This document shows, piece by piece, positions 10,653-22,915 of a DNA stretch of 64,000 bases. The translations under genes were made by a program, and so were the position numbers. The notes beneath the pieces were generated by a model that worked only from the letters and a program-made list of their open reading frames with translations, made no database searches and was not told the DNA's origin. Origin of the DNA: Sthenelais limicola (Eukaryota; Annelida; Polychaeta; Phyllodocida; Sigalionidae); NCBI GenBank assembly GCA_942159475.1, contig OW804099.1, forward strand, positions 9,005,954-9,069,953, written 5' to 3'. Each line of letters starts with the position of its first letter. The first letter of the stretch is position 1.

Positions 10653-11629
10653 ACATAGATTTCACATGATGTCACCCGGGTGGCTGGGGAATCCTACTGG
10701 CCACCATGTCTGGGGTCAGGGCTAGCCTTGCAGTCTACGGCTCGGTTATCAAAACAAAGTAGATAAATCTCACAAGAGTGGATACTTAGCTTAGATTATC
10801 TTCCTTTAGTGTAATATTACTTATCAAGAAGGGTTTGTTGAGGCACATTAAAACTGGTAAAGGTTAAAACAGCCAGAAAACGGTATTTTCAAGTATCGCA
10901 GTGTACATAGCCATCTAACAAGCCCCAGGACATGGCGACAGCCGTGACGTCAGTGAAATCTATGTATACAGACTTTTATTCACATGCTGACATAATACTG
11001 AAGGTACATGAATAGGAAACTAGTCCTCTGAATTCAGCTCTTCCTGGGTAGTCCTATAAAATCAAACGTTTCGAAAATATAGTGTCTCTGAATGTTAAAA
11101 TGTTATTAAAAGTGTCCTAGAAAATAAGTGTCCGTTTTCTGGTAAAGTAGTCCTTGTAGTGATAGCACTATGCAAAGTTTGCATTGTCAGTAATGTTCAT
11201 ATTATTATATTCAAATCTGCATTAGTAGTGCTATCTTCCGATGATTTCCTTAATTAGTTATTACATAGCATACAACATAATCAATACAAGATATATCATC
11301 AATAAACAGTAATAGCGATCATGTTTTGTAATACAAGGTTATATTCTTGGAAGCCAACTTGTACTAGTTGTAGCTTACATTCACTTGTATCATACCATTA
11401 TAACAATAACAGCATTATTAACATTTTACATTCATTACCATGGTTATTTCGCCCCCCTCCCCCTATCGATATATTGATATTTCAGGCCTTCAGGAAGATC
11501 ATTTCTGTGAAGAATGTGTCCAATTCATAATTATATTCTATGTACATGTAATTATGAATAAAACTTTTATATATATATATATCTTAGTCAATGACATTTT
11601 AACCATAGAGTATCAGGAATTCACATTTT
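10653..11629. other. Intergenic, no gene seen
   Basis: No coding region supported. Around 11495-11585 there is a LINE/SINE-like 3' tail (AGGAAGATCA..., GTGTCC, AATAAAAC, TTTTATATATATATAT) related to the insertion at 48905-49000. The rest is unremarkable AT-rich sequence. Confidence 0.5.
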
Positions 11630-12305
11630 CAGAAATTGGTTGAACTCATTAACATAAACATTGTGTAAGTAACTCCTAAACTCTTTCCTGCCTCCCGTAA
11701 ATTGAACATCATCTGGGAGCTGGTTCCACAAGTTTGGCAAGACAAAGACATACGATTTTTTAAATAATTCGTTTCATGGATGAGGTACTTTTAGCTTTTT
11801 CCCAGCTGTTAGTCTCCGTCTTGTCTACATTTTCAGCAATTTTTGAATGAATAAACGCTCTTTCTAACATATGTGATTCTCACCTCGTTTTCAATGATGG
11901 GATTTTTAATTTAACATGAATATCTTTCGTACTAGTATATTTTGGTAATTTTAATACAATTTTCAATGCCGAATTATGAAGAGTTTGTAACTTTTGTAAA
12001 AGATTTTGTGCAGCAGATCCGTAAAATATATCCCCATAATCAACAATGGGCAAGATCATTGTTTTATACAACCGTAAAAGAGTATTTTGACTACACACTC
12101 CATATAGCTTTGATAAAGCTTTCACCCTAGATCGGATAGTTCCTGATTTTTTATCATAAACTTTTTAAAATTCAGCTGTCTGTCTAATTCAACACCTAAA
12201 TATTTATAAGCTTCAACATTTTCCAAAGTCTGCATCCCACTAGAATATTCAACATCATTTTGCAAATCTTGTCTAGCCCTAATAGTGTTTTACACTTCTT
12301 TGTGT
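11630..12305 (-). pseudogene. LINE reverse transcriptase C-terminal fragment
   Basis: Read on the minus strand, it gives the end of a LINE RT: a YKYLGVELD motif near 12190, then LYKTMILPIVDYG and LQKLQTLHNSALKIVLKLPK (12125-11940), then an NLWNQLPDDVQ segment near 11720. Stops and frame changes interrupt it. The 5' end abuts the displaced zinc-finger tail at 12310. Confidence 0.75.
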
Positions 12306-12309
12306 TTAA

Positions 12310-12590
12310 AGATATTTTGTTCCGAGCATGAGGAGACACATGCTAGGGAAAGGCCTTATAAATGTACTGAGTGTTACTATAGGGCAGCCCACGCTGAATA
12401 CCCACATGAGGAGACACATGCTAGGGAAAGGCCTTATAAATGTACTGAGTGTGACTATAGGGCAGCACCTGCTGAACACCCACATGAGGAGACACATGCT
12501 AGGGAAAGGCCTTATAAATGTACTGAGTGTTACTATAGGGCAGCAACAAATGAGCCGTTGAGGAGTCACATAATTACACACACCACATGA
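12310..12590 (+). pseudogene. Displaced C-terminal tail of a ZNF gene
   Basis: Encodes three degenerate fingers as 26-residue (78-bp) units with ARERPYKCTEC, ending ATNEPLRSHIITHTT and a stop. Its first unit resembles the relict sequence after the ZNF-A stop (GCAGCCC...GCTGAA), and its last part resembles the tails after ZNF-B and ZNF-C. I infer that it is the old 3' end of ZNF-A, pushed about 4 kb away by the TIR element and LINE insertions. The zinc ligands are incomplete, and no start codon of its own is credible. Confidence 0.7.
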
Positions 12591-12845
12591 GGAGTCACTC
12601 TTACCTTAATATAAGCCGGGCCTCGTTTATAAGCAACTATCACTCACTCACTCACTCCATTTATAAGCTGTTATATTCAAGCCATAAATATAACTAATAA
12701 GTATCAGTATAACTATATCTATATATCAGTGTAGTCCCTAATCCATGTAATATATCTATGTACACATATAACAGGAATCACTAATTACTATATATATTGT
12801 AGTAGAGGGGATCGGGGAGCGGTGGATGAATGATGTATTGGGGTA
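12591..12845. repeat. 3' flank shared with ZNF-B (segmental duplication)
   Basis: Nearly identical to 29463-29718, including (CACT)n, the ATATATTGTAGTAGAGGGGA stretch and GGGGAGCGGTGGA. The duplicated block continues beyond the minisatellite into the LINE fragment, marking tandem duplication of a whole ZNF-plus-flank unit. Confidence 0.8.
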
Positions 12846-12894
12846 CGTTCATCTGCCGCTTGGAGCGCTAGGGTTCCACACTGTGAGTGGAGAC

Positions 12895-13396
12895 AGGACC
12901 TGGGGGGAGAGTAAGGGTGGGACCTGGGGGAGAGTAAGGGTGGGACCTGGGGGGAGAGTAAGGGTGGGACCTGGGGGAGAGTAAGGGTGGGACCTGGGGG
13001 GAGAGTAAGGGTGGGACCTGGGGGAGAGTAAGGGTGGGACCTGGGGGGTGAGTAAGGGTGGGACCTGGGGGAGAGTAAGGGTGGGACCTGGGGGGAGAGT
13101 AAGGGTGGGACCTGGGGGAGAGTAAGGGTGGGACCTGGGGGGAGAGTAAGGGTGGGACCTGGGGGAGAGTAAGGGTGGGTACTGGGGGGAGAGTAAGGGT
13201 GGGACCTGGGGGGTGAGTAAGGGTGGGACCTGGGGGGAGAGTAAGGGTGGGACCTGGGGGGAGAGTAAGGGTGGGACCTGGGGGGAGAGTAAGGGTGGGA
13301 CCTGGGGGGAGAGTAAGGGTGGGACCTGGGGGGAGAGTAAGGGTGGGACCTGGGGGGAGAGTAAGGGTGGGACCTGGGGGGGAGAGTAAGGGTGTG
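12895..13396. repeat. G-rich 23/24-bp minisatellite, about 21 units
   Basis: Unit ACCTGGGGGAGAGTAAGGGTGGG, with 5 or 6 Gs in the long run. It is absent from the paralogous flank at 29.7 kb. G-runs are regularly spaced, so G-quadruplex formation is possible. Open frames across it exist only because the repeat lacks stops. Confidence 0.85.
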
Positions 13397-13483
13397 TACA
13401 GCCCTGCTGGGCATTTGTCCCCAACCAACTCAAGTCATTAATATTAATCAACAGCCATCGCTGATAACGAAAATGCCCTGGCA

Positions 13484-14819
13484 AAATTGATCAATATAAT
13501 CGAAGATTTCGGTAAAGCATCGGGCCTCATGCTTAACATAGCGAAAACGAGAGGCTTCAATATCAGGAATATCCCTCTATGTAATCAAACTGCCAAAGAG
13601 ATTCAATGGGTTAACTGCATGAAAGTGTTAGGAATTTCTATTGTTTACCCTCCTAATACATCTGCCCAAAAGGACAAGAATTTCGATGTTATTAGAGAAA
13701 AAGTGAAAAACTGCATCGCCCACTGGTCAAAGAGAGATATTTCTCTCAAAGGTAGAGTTGTTGTAGCTAACATATTAATACTGCCTTTGTTCATGTACGC
13801 CGCCAGTTTTATTTGTACTGAAGACCGCATTGTAGTAGAGTTTCATAAACTAATCGAAGATTTCTTATGGAGAAACAAAAAACATATATGTGTAAAAACG
13901 CAGGGAGGCCTTAACCTTCATGATGTCAGATCGAAGGTAGCAGCTTCAAAAATGATGTGGATCAAAAGGCTCATCTTAGAAAAGGGTCCAAAAGGATCGG
14001 CTTTCTTCGAGGAGGCCGTTGGACAAGACATCCAAGCAGCCTTTGAAGCCAGGTCGGTTATGAGTTCAACACGTTCCGATTTTTTATTTTTGATTGATGA
14101 AGTGTTGAAGCTATGGTCAAGATTGCTAATGAACCTGTATCCAAAAAAGAAATATTGTGCGAAAAAATCTGGAACAATAGAGTTCTAAAATTGGAAAACA
14201 AAAACACTAACTGGGAGGTTAGGAAGAGGAAAGGTCTATATTGTGTTGAGGACCTAATTTTAAATGACAAAATCAAAAGTATCAGTGAGTTCAAAGCCGA
14301 GAACAATTTAAAAATCACCTTTGTAGAAAGATTTCTTATGAGAGACTCTATTCCCAGAAATTGGTGGGTCAAGATAAGAAATGATATTGTCCCAGATTTC
14401 AGACAAGAGTTAGTGTGTAGATTTAGGGTAGATTAGAGGTAAAGCGGTGAATATTCTCACTACAACCACAGCCAATTATTCAACACAATCAGAAACGCCA
14501 TATTGTTTAGCGATGATAGAAATGTCAAATGGGTATCAATGTTTCACAACAAGGGCATCGACATCACTCAGGTAGACACCAAAGTCTGGTATTGAATCCC
14601 ATGCATGTGTACGAAGAATGTACGGTTGTGTCTTTTTGCAGTCATTTCAATTCTTAGTTGTAAAAAGGCTAATAGTGTGTAATAAGTATTTGAAAGATAT
14701 CAATGTCAAGTTGTTTCCGGATTGCAATTATTGCAATGAATGTGATGACGTTTTCCATTTTTTTATCGACTGCAAAAAGGTTAATGATTTTTGGCAAACT
14801 TTAGTAAAATGGGCTGGTA
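13484..14819 (+). pseudogene. L1/Tx1-like LINE RT C-terminal part, 5' of foldback insertion
   Basis: Translates as the late RT and C-terminal region of an L1/Tx1-type LINE: KASGLMLNIAKTRGF, then MKVLGI, then LKGRVVVANILILPLFMYAA, IEDFLWRNKK and a GGLNLHDVRSK segment. A frameshift near 14110-14190 moves the frame. At 14720-14790 there is a Cys/His cluster (CNYCNEC ... H ... C) like the C-terminal zinc knuckle of these LINEs. The gene is cut at 14819 by a foldback element and resumes at 17537. The segment from 14264 is duplicated at 29719. Confidence 0.8.
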
Positions 14820-15217
14820 TATGGCAAGCCATTTGTGTAATAATTCGACAAACACTGTTTATCATTCGATAAACACTGTTTATCAACCTAAAACACTGTT
14901 TTTCAATTGAAAAACACTGTTTTACCATGAAAAACAGTGTTAATCGATTGATAAACAGTATTTATAGAGCTAAAACAATGTTTCTCAATGTTAAACAGTG
15001 TTTCTCCTCGATAAACATAGTTGTTTGGAAAATTTTGTATATCAAGTGATAACGGTACTTTCTAAGCAAAAGTTTCATAAAAAAACTTTGAAAAGTGAGA
15101 AACAGTGTTTTTCCTTGATAAACAGTGTTTCTCACAGTAAAACATTGTTTATCAGCTGATAAACACAGATTTTAAATAATGATCCTTGTTCTTTAATTTG
15201 ATATCGAAGTTTCTCCT

Positions 15218-15602
15218 CTATAAACAACATTTCTCCTCGATAAACATCGTTTCTCCTCGATAAACATCGTTTCTCCTCGATAAACATCGTTTCTCCTCGA
15301 TAAACATCGTTTCTCCTCGATAAACATCGTTTCTCCTCCAGAAACATCGTTTCTCCTCGATAAACATCGTTTCTCCTCGATAAACATCGTTTCTCCTCGA
15401 TAAACATCGTTTCTCCTCGATAAACATCGTTTCTCCTCGATAAACATCGTTTCTCCTCGATAAACATCGTTTCTCCTCGATAAACATCGTTTCTCCTCGA
15501 TAAACATCGTTTCTCCTCGATAAACATCGTTTCTCCTCGATAAACAACGTTTCTCCTCCAGAAACATTGTTTCTCCTCCAGAAACATCGTTTCTCCTTGA
15601 TG
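15218..15602. repeat. 20-bp tandem array, left foldback arm
   Basis: About 19 units of CGATAAACATCGTTTCTCCT, very uniform, with a GATAAACATCG inverted core in each unit. The right arm (16845-17165) carries the reverse complement. Confidence 0.9.
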
Positions 15603-15649
15603 AACACTGATTTAATTTGATAAACATTGTAGTCCCTCAGTGTAGTCCC

Positions 15650-16510
15650 TCAACCCACTGGTTGTATGGTGGCCAACCCTCTGGTTGCCAACATCCTGGT
15701 TGACCACTACCCCTGGTTGCCCTACACTCAGGGCATCCTGGATTAAGGGCAACTTGGGTAGGTGGGCAACCAGGGAAGTTGGTGTGCAACCAGGAAGCAG
15801 GTGGGCATCCAAGAAGTGGATGGGCAACCGGATAAGCAGATGGGCAACCATGGAAGCAGGTAGGAAACCAGGTAGGAAACCATGGGGATGTGGGTGGGCA
15901 ACCCGATAAGCAGATGGGCAACCTGGGAAGCAGGTGGGCAACCGGGTGGAAAACTGGTTAAGCCAATGTGCAACCAGGAAAGCGGACGGGCAACTCAGCA
16001 AATGGTTGGGCAACAAGGTGAGCAATCAGATTGGTAAGTGGGTGCAACCGGGTGGGCAACCGGGTCATAGGTGGGCAACCTGGTCGGCGGATTGGCAACC
16101 GGGAAACCTGGTGGGCACCGGGGCAGTAGATGGGCAACCGGGAAGCAAATGGGCAACCAGGTGAGCAATTGGATTGGCAAGTGGGTTGGCAACCGGGTAA
16201 GCGGATGAGCAACCGGGTGAGCAATTGGATTGGTAAGTGGGTTGGCAATCAAGGAACCGGGTGGGCAACCAGGGAACCAGGTGGGCAACTGGGGAAGTTA
16301 GTGGGCAACTAGGAAGCGGATGGGCAATCGGATAAGCAGATGGGCAACCAGGGAAGCTGGGTAAGTCAGCAATCAGGGAAGTCGGGCAAGCAGTATTGGT
16401 GGGTAACCTTAGTGGGCAACAAGAGTTTAGGGCAACCCACGTTAGTGGGTAACCATAGTGTTGGACAACCTGGGGTAGGCCTGGAGGGCAACTTGGGGTA
16501 GCGGGCAGCA
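15650..16510. repeat. GGGCAACC-type degenerate repeat, foldback centre
   Basis: Irregular repeats of about 16-30 bp around GTGGGCAACCAGG/GGGCAACCGGG. A complementary stretch at 16625-16800 (GGTTGCCC, GCTTCCC) lies in opposite orientation, so the centre can also fold back. Confidence 0.75.
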
Positions 16511-16844
16511 CTGTTGGTACAGGGAAAACAGTGTTTATCAAGGAAAAACATTGATAAACACACTGTTTCTCATCGATACCGATATCAGAGTTTTAAATGT
16601 TATAAACAGTGTTTCTTCCAGTTTACCTGGTTGCCCATCGGCTTCCCAGTTTACCTGGTAGCCCATTGGCTTCCCGGTTGCTCACTCACTTCCCTAGTTG
16701 CCCATGCGGTTGCCCAGCCACTTCCCCAGTTGCCTAACTTCCCCGGTTGCCCACCTACCCAAGTTGCTCTTAGTCCAGGATGACCTATCCCAGTTGGGCA
16801 ACACAGGTTAGCAGGGAACCTGAGTGTTTATTGAGAAGAGCCAG

Positions 16845-17165
16845 TGTTTCTGGAGGAGAAACAACGTTTATCAAGGAGAAACGCTGTTCCAGGAGGAGAA
16901 ACGCTGTTTTGGGAGGAGAAACGATGTTTATTGAGGAGAAACGATGTTTATCGAGTTGAAAGGATGTTTTCGTGGAGAAACGATGTTTATCTAGGCGAAA
17001 CGATGTTTATCGCGGAGAAACGATGTTGATCGAGGAGAAACAATGTTTACCAAGGAGAAACAATGTTTATCTTGGGGAAACGATGTTTATCTTGGGGAAA
17101 CGATGTTTATCTTGGGGAAACGATGTTTATCGAGGAGAAACGATGTTTATCGAGGAGAAACAATG
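16845..17165. repeat. 20-bp tandem array, right foldback arm
   Basis: About 16 units of GAGGAGAAACGATGTTTATC, the reverse complement of the left-arm unit but more diverged. Confidence 0.85.
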
Positions 17166-17536
17166 TTTTTCAATATGAAAATAATTATATCAAGCTGAAA
17201 TATTGATATCGGTCGATATACAAGGTTTCCTCGAACAACTCTGTGTATCAAAGAGAAACCCTGGTTTACCTTCAGAAACACTGTTTATCGACCTAAACAT
17301 TGTTTTTCAATGGGAAAACGCTGTTTATCAAACTTAAACACTGTTTATCAATTGACAAACAATGTTTTAGCTTGATCAACAGTGTTTTTCAATTTGAATG
17401 TTGATACCACTTGAAAGACATAGTTTTGAGGTAAAACATTGTTTTTCAAATGACAAACACTGTTTTAGGTTGATAAACAGTGTTTATCGACCGATAAACA
17501 GTGTTTATCGAATTATTACACAAATGGCTTGCCATA

Positions 17537-18030
17537 CTGGTAATAATAATGCTTTGACCTTGTCAATGACCTTAACACTGCTCACATTCTACTGGGAGTC
17601 CCTTGTCAGGAACCCAGGAGCAAGAGGCTCAACTTCATTCTCATTACGGCCAAGTTCTTATTATTGACAAGAAAAGGTTCTTCTACAGTAACGAAATCTG
17701 CTTTTTTGAGTTTCTTTGAGAGATTAAGTCAGCCCTGAGGGCCCTTAAGGATAACGCTATATATGGTTAGTCCCACGTTAATGAGTTCAAGTTGTGGAAG
17801 AATTTTTATTCAAATTTGTAAAGCCTGTTCTCTCTCTCTGTGTTGTATACGCTCGCCACGGTGACCTAGTACATGGTGAAAGACCCTGTTTTTTCATGTG
17901 AAACTAAAATAGCCTAGTCCCTTTTTGTCATTTCTTTTTCGGAGCGTTGTATACTTGTTCTGTAAACCGCTCTTAGCTTGAAATCATGTCTGATTACTGA
18001 ATAAAGACCCGGTGTTGGGAAAAAAAAGAA
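17537..18030 (+). pseudogene. L1/Tx1-like LINE 3' end, continuation after foldback
   Basis: Resumes the LINE fragment split by the foldback element, then gives its 3' UTR and an end of AATAAAGACCCGGTGTTGGG followed by an A-rich tail at about 18018-18030. The same 3' UTR and tail lie at 30240-30715. Confidence 0.75.
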
Positions 18031-18610
18031 AATATTAATCAACAGAGTTATCAACAATATATGTGACAGTTCCTCACTAAGTACCATATGTCCATCTTAT
18101 AATCAACAACTATGTATAATCACTTTTATACACATCGGTTTGGTATACACTCTATTTTTATGTGTTCTGCTGCCCTCTTCCCTCTCCTTTGCTGCCACCC
18201 TCCCTGAAATTCCCTGTCCTCCTCCATCCCCCGCTCCTCCCTCCCAAAAATATAATAGTTTTGTTTTTGTACTAGGATACTAGGATTATGGATCCTCCCA
18301 GGTTGGGAGTACTGTATCAACTTGTTTTTTTTTGTTTTTTTTTTGACATTTCTTTATTCAGGTAGGACAGCTTAGGCATATGCCAAGAGTCATATAAACA
18401 TGGCTAGGGTAAACCCTATCTCCCGCCAGGCCCTGAGGGTGGACTTACGGTTTCTATCTTTAGTCTGTAAAGTCATGTCATCAACAGAACAACTTGATTA
18501 AGAAACGGATAAGAAGTATGGATTGATGAAATGAGATGGTAATGAAATTTAAGAAAAACATGAAAAAGATGGAAATGATATCAAATATATGGAGTACATC
18601 GATAATTTGA
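18031..18610. repeat. Duplicated block shared with 30716-31930
   Basis: Sequence at 18032-18160 matches 30718-30850, 18175-18270 matches 31560-31640 and 18340-18605 matches 31640-31925. The pyrimidine-rich unit (CTCTCCTTTGCTGCC) occurs about once here but some 23 times in the other copy. Confidence 0.8.
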
Positions 18611-20946
18611 AATCTTTCATATTTCGTAAATGTTTATAGTGTAATAGCATATTTTCCTTTATAAATATACCGTTCAGTAGTTGTGCGTCGTTAGATTGCA
18701 CTAATTTGTGCACTATTATTAAGGAAATAACGTTCAGTTGGGATCTGGCCCCCTAGTATTATATATATAAAAAAAATTTATTCAATCTTGTCAGATACAT
18801 GAAAAGGACATTTGTGTCTAATACTAGTTGTACTAATATTAGTTCTTCTGACTGGCCCTAGACCTTCACTGACCAAATAAAGGAAGTTTAATAAAGTACA
18901 ATTATATAATACAACATTCTCCTATTGATTCAGAGTACAATATTATACAATTTACATGAGTACAATATTAAACAATTACAATTTACTTATTAAACAATTA
19001 ACAATTTACATGTTATATAAAATTCCATAAATTTGCCACTGCACATTACCTATAGCTAGATGGTAGGAAATTTTATGATTATATATTTCTAACATCTAAA
19101 TCCAGTTTTATAGTACTCTTAATGATGTATCAAGTCTACATTATTTTAAGGTTAATTAATTAATTAATTAATTAGTTAATCACTTTTATTACACAATGAC
19201 AAGAGGATTGAATTAATCCCGGAATATTTCTAACAATATCCCCGGAACAGTACTCACTTTACTAGGCTGACAGAAGCGCATGGAATTTAATACTCTTGAA
19301 GAAGAGTACCCCTACCTCCCATCCTTTCCCCTATATTTTACCCCATGACTACCCATTGATGGCTCAATCTTAGTGTTTTAGGTATTATACACCTGTCACA
19401 ATAATCACTACTTATATTTCTATAAGAACATATTTTCAAACATTATACAATTCAATACTTATCATCAATTTTTGTTGGTTCTGTCATTCTTGACCTGTAC
19501 ATTCTCGGCTTGATCACTAAGATACTGGTCGAAGTCCGAACAATACACTTACACTTACAGTTTTAATTAAGGTTTTAAACATCAGTTTGTCCTCAATGTT
19601 CTTATAATTAACGTATCGCCGGGCGCTGACCGCGTGGGAAGATTAGCCAATCACATACCTTCAAACCATAAACAGATGACCACCACGTGTGCGCCCCAGC
19701 GCCCCAACCCAAACAGTCCCACAAACAAGGGTCACTCAGTGGTATCTCCACTATGTAGTGCTATAGGACTACACATGTACACAGAAAAACTACTCTAAAT
19801 CCCCGGATTTTTATTATTGCAAAAGCTGGAATTGAATTGAAATGGGAAGTAAATTATGTTTTCCAGTTCCAGTCGGCATTTTAGGTGAAAACTTTAAGGA
19901 ATTCATCCGTGTACACTAGTTGTTTTATTACATTTATAGGCCTGCACTTGTCTCCTCCTCCTAGTATTTTTGGCTAGTTGATTCCATGATGTCGACCTCC
20001 ATTAAAAGCCTAAATGTTTTGAATTCAGTACATTTTCTACTTCTTAGTATATGGTGTAAAGTAGCTAGGCCGGTGATTACTTATATAATGTGATATGCTG
20101 TGTATTGAACGGCCATTTAATTAAATATTCTAGGGACATTTCTGGTCATATTACTGGTTATGATTCATTTTCATGTTCATATTCTTATAAAATACAATAG
20201 CCACCACCAATTTGCTCTGCACCTCTGGGTTGTGTACTTTATTAACTGTTCATTCGGCCATTGTGAACTATAATAAATCAGGGTAGGGAGTACCTTTTTG
20301 GGAACCGGAATTGGGGCTTATTTAAGGTCGGGTAAGGGATTCAGAGCCAGATTTAATTTTTCCTGGTAGGGATTGCAAATAGGAAAACTGGATGGCAAAT
20401 TGAAAACCTGCGGTATTCGGGAAATGGGGCTTATAAACAATGAGAAACGGGATTCAAGAGGGGGTCTTCCCTACCATGATTATTATATCCAATGTTATGT
20501 GTATACTGTAACCATATTATGTTATGTGATTATGATATCCACCCCTTCAACCAATGGGGTTGCTTGCCAACCTTGATATCATAAAGATGATGTGTAAATA
20601 CCTCCAACATGTTCCTAGACCTTAAACATATCTTTCTCCAAATTATTTTGCCTCCTTTTAACACTTCCCTGCCTCAGGAAAATGTTACATTTCCTACTGT
20701 TATGCATTGAGTCTACCACTCTGGAGGGTTTGTTTGTGGTCCAAGGCCCAAAAGTGCGTCACGTGACCGTGGAGGCGTGGCTACGACCGCGCTGGCGATA
20801 CGTTAGTTCAGATCTAGGTCATTCCACATCTGTATACCAGTATACGCCAATGATACCTGTTATCTACTGGACGGATCAGTTTAAAGTTAAAGCTTCTGTT
20901 TTCCCTTAATGCATAATTTGCTGCAATTTCATCATGTGGTATCCAG
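18611..20946. other. AT-rich intergenic stretch absent from the paralogous unit
   Basis: No supported gene. A (TTAA)n run lies near 19150-19178. The paralogous unit (31.9 kb) passes directly from the shared block to the 53-bp repeat, so this stretch plus the TTAA element was inserted here or deleted there. Confidence 0.5.
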
Positions 20947-20950
20947 TTAA

Positions 20951-22184
20951 AGAAACAGTTCGCCCTGGGATAAAATAGCTATACATCAACTTCTTACCTC
21001 ATATTTTAGGATGGCCTGTGTTTAAATCATTCAATAGTATCCAAATAACCCTACAAAATGATGTCAAAGTGCCCAAATTATAGCAATAGCCACCATTCAT
21101 AGAGACCACCATTTTGGGCTTATTTCCCATGATTCTCTGCGAGTTGTGACGTCGACTGGGCCCACAAAAGTTTGTTTACAATCGGAGCATCTGTCTTATA
21201 CTAGGCTTCACAGCTATAGGATCGTTGGTTTGAGGTGGACACTCAGACCTAGAACTCTGCTATTTGTCCCATCCTCATGGGATTGTGAAATAAACAATGC
21301 CTTCTTGCCTTTATTATTGCTATCTATAAAATGTGATTCTTACTAGTTTCACAGTATTCCTCCCGATCCTGCTCATGATACTTTCCATCTCCAAACATCA
21401 TCTCATCTCCATTGCCTGAGTGAGAGAGTGTGGCAAAGGTCCCATGGTCCCATTCTCTTTCTCTCCCCAGGAGCCCTCAAATCTGAATCACAGCACTTTC
21501 AGACATCTAATGATTATAATTACGATGTGAGGACTCAAATCTATCGCTGAAAATCTCTGATGATAATCCTAAATCTCAGTCACTACCAATGTGTAGGGCT
21601 GTGGACATCTCTCTCCTAGCATTGTGGAACTGGGTCATGAGTCATGTGACTCCCAGACCCACTGTGATTGGCCAAGTTCCCCTACCCACACTGCAATGCA
21701 ACAAAATGGCATCATAAACAAGATGCTGCATGTCAAACCTCTGCGAAATGTAACATAAGGAATAGGAACATACAGACAAGGAAAATATCACACTAGTACT
21801 AGGGCAAGTAAGATTAATGTATTATCTGTCTAAACAGTGGACGAAATTTGTGTGTCAATCATGCTAGGCTGTAAATGAATAGATTCTAGGCTGTGTTGTT
21901 GTCTTGGGTTATCTCTTGTGCGAATTTGCCGCCTGCTAGTAGCCAGCCAATCAGAGGCCTTCCTTGGTGTTAGTGTATTGTAGATTCATTCGCAGAGGTA
22001 ATGGGCCTAAAATATGTCACTAGAGGAGAGAACATGGCGGTCCCCACAAGGCAAAATAGTTCCCGTTTCTCTCTGTAATACTGGAATTAGTTGGGCACTA
22101 TGGAACGATTTACTCAAAATACATCTTTATCAACATGGTAAGAAGTTCATGTATAGCTATTTCATCCCAGGCTGAACTGTTTCT
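20951..22184. mobile_element. Non-autonomous TIR element with TTAA target duplication
   Basis: The 48-bp ends are inverted (AGAAACAGTTCGCCCTGGGA at 20951; reverse complement at 22137-22184 with a few differences). TTAA flanks both sides (20947-20950 and 22185-22188). TTAA duplication is known for piggyBac-type elements, so this may be a MITE of that group. No transposase is seen inside. Confidence 0.75.
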
Positions 22185-22372
22185 TTAACCCTACAGTGAT
22201 AGTATTGCTTCTGCATAAATTGTACAGTATTAAAGAATAACCTTTCTTTTACAAGCATGGTTTTTGCTTTCAATGTGTATGGCATTCGTATTATAATACC
22301 TCGGTCATTTCATAGCAAACTTGAGGGCCTTGTTCTGTAGTGTTTGTAGGCGCTGCGGGAGGCGCTGTAGTG

Positions 22373-22915
22373 TAGTCTTGTTGGCTGAGTCTGCAGGGCC
22401 AACCAACTGTCAGTGCTTTCATTACATGACAGCTTGGCTGAGTCAGCAGGGCTCACCAACTGTCAGTGCTTTCATTACATGATAGCTTGGCTGAGTCTGC
22501 AGGGCCAACCAACTGTCAGTGCTTTCATTACATGACAGCTTGGCTGAGTCTGCAGGGCCCACCAAATGCCAGTGCTTTCATTACATGACAGCTTGGCTGA
22601 GTGTGCAGGGCTCACCAACTGTCAGTGCTTTCATTACATGACAGCTTGGCTGATTCTGCAGGACTCACCAACTGTCAGTGCTTTCATTACATGACAGCTT
22701 GGCTGAGTGTGCAGGGCTCACCAACTGTCAGTGCTTTCATTACATGACAGCTTGGCTGAGTCTGCAGGGCCCACCAACTGTCAGTGCTTTCATTACATGA
22801 CAGCTTGGCTGATTCTGCAGGACTCACCAACTGTCAGTGCTTTCATTACATGATAGCTTGGCTGAGTCTGCAGGGTTCACCAACTGTCAGTGCTTTCTGT
22901 CAGTGCTTTCACGTT
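22373..22915. repeat. 53-bp minisatellite upstream of ZNF-B
   Basis: About ten units containing GCTTGGCTGAGTCTGCAGGG and CACCAACTGTCAGTGCTTTC, ending ATTACATGACA. The same family appears as two units upstream of ZNF-C at 31931-32060. Confidence 0.9.

Larger units (their letters stand above)
14820..17536. mobile_element. Foldback-type element with tandem-repeat arms
   Basis: Bounded by about 45-bp inverted repeats (TATGGCAAGCCATTTGTGTA at 14820; the reverse complement ends at 17536) and flanked by a 6-bp direct repeat CTGGTA (14814-14819 and 17537-17542). The uninterrupted site is preserved in the paralog near 30228-30242, so this is a real insertion of 2717 bp. The arms are built of repeats in mirror order: palindromic AAACACTGTTT units, a 20-bp repeat array, then GGTTGCCC/GGGCAACC repeats. 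No coding gene is seen. The architecture resembles Foldback (FB) elements. Confidence 0.85.

Noticed and set aside
12788..13484. Pro/Ser-rich open frames of about 200 codons on the minus strand
   Set aside because: They lie entirely in the 23/24-bp G-rich minisatellite and are open in several frames.
15132..15627. CRISPR-like array of about 20-bp repeats and Arg/Glu-rich open frames
   Set aside because: Units are contiguous without unique spacers, lie in a foldback element of an animal genome, and are open in all three minus frames.
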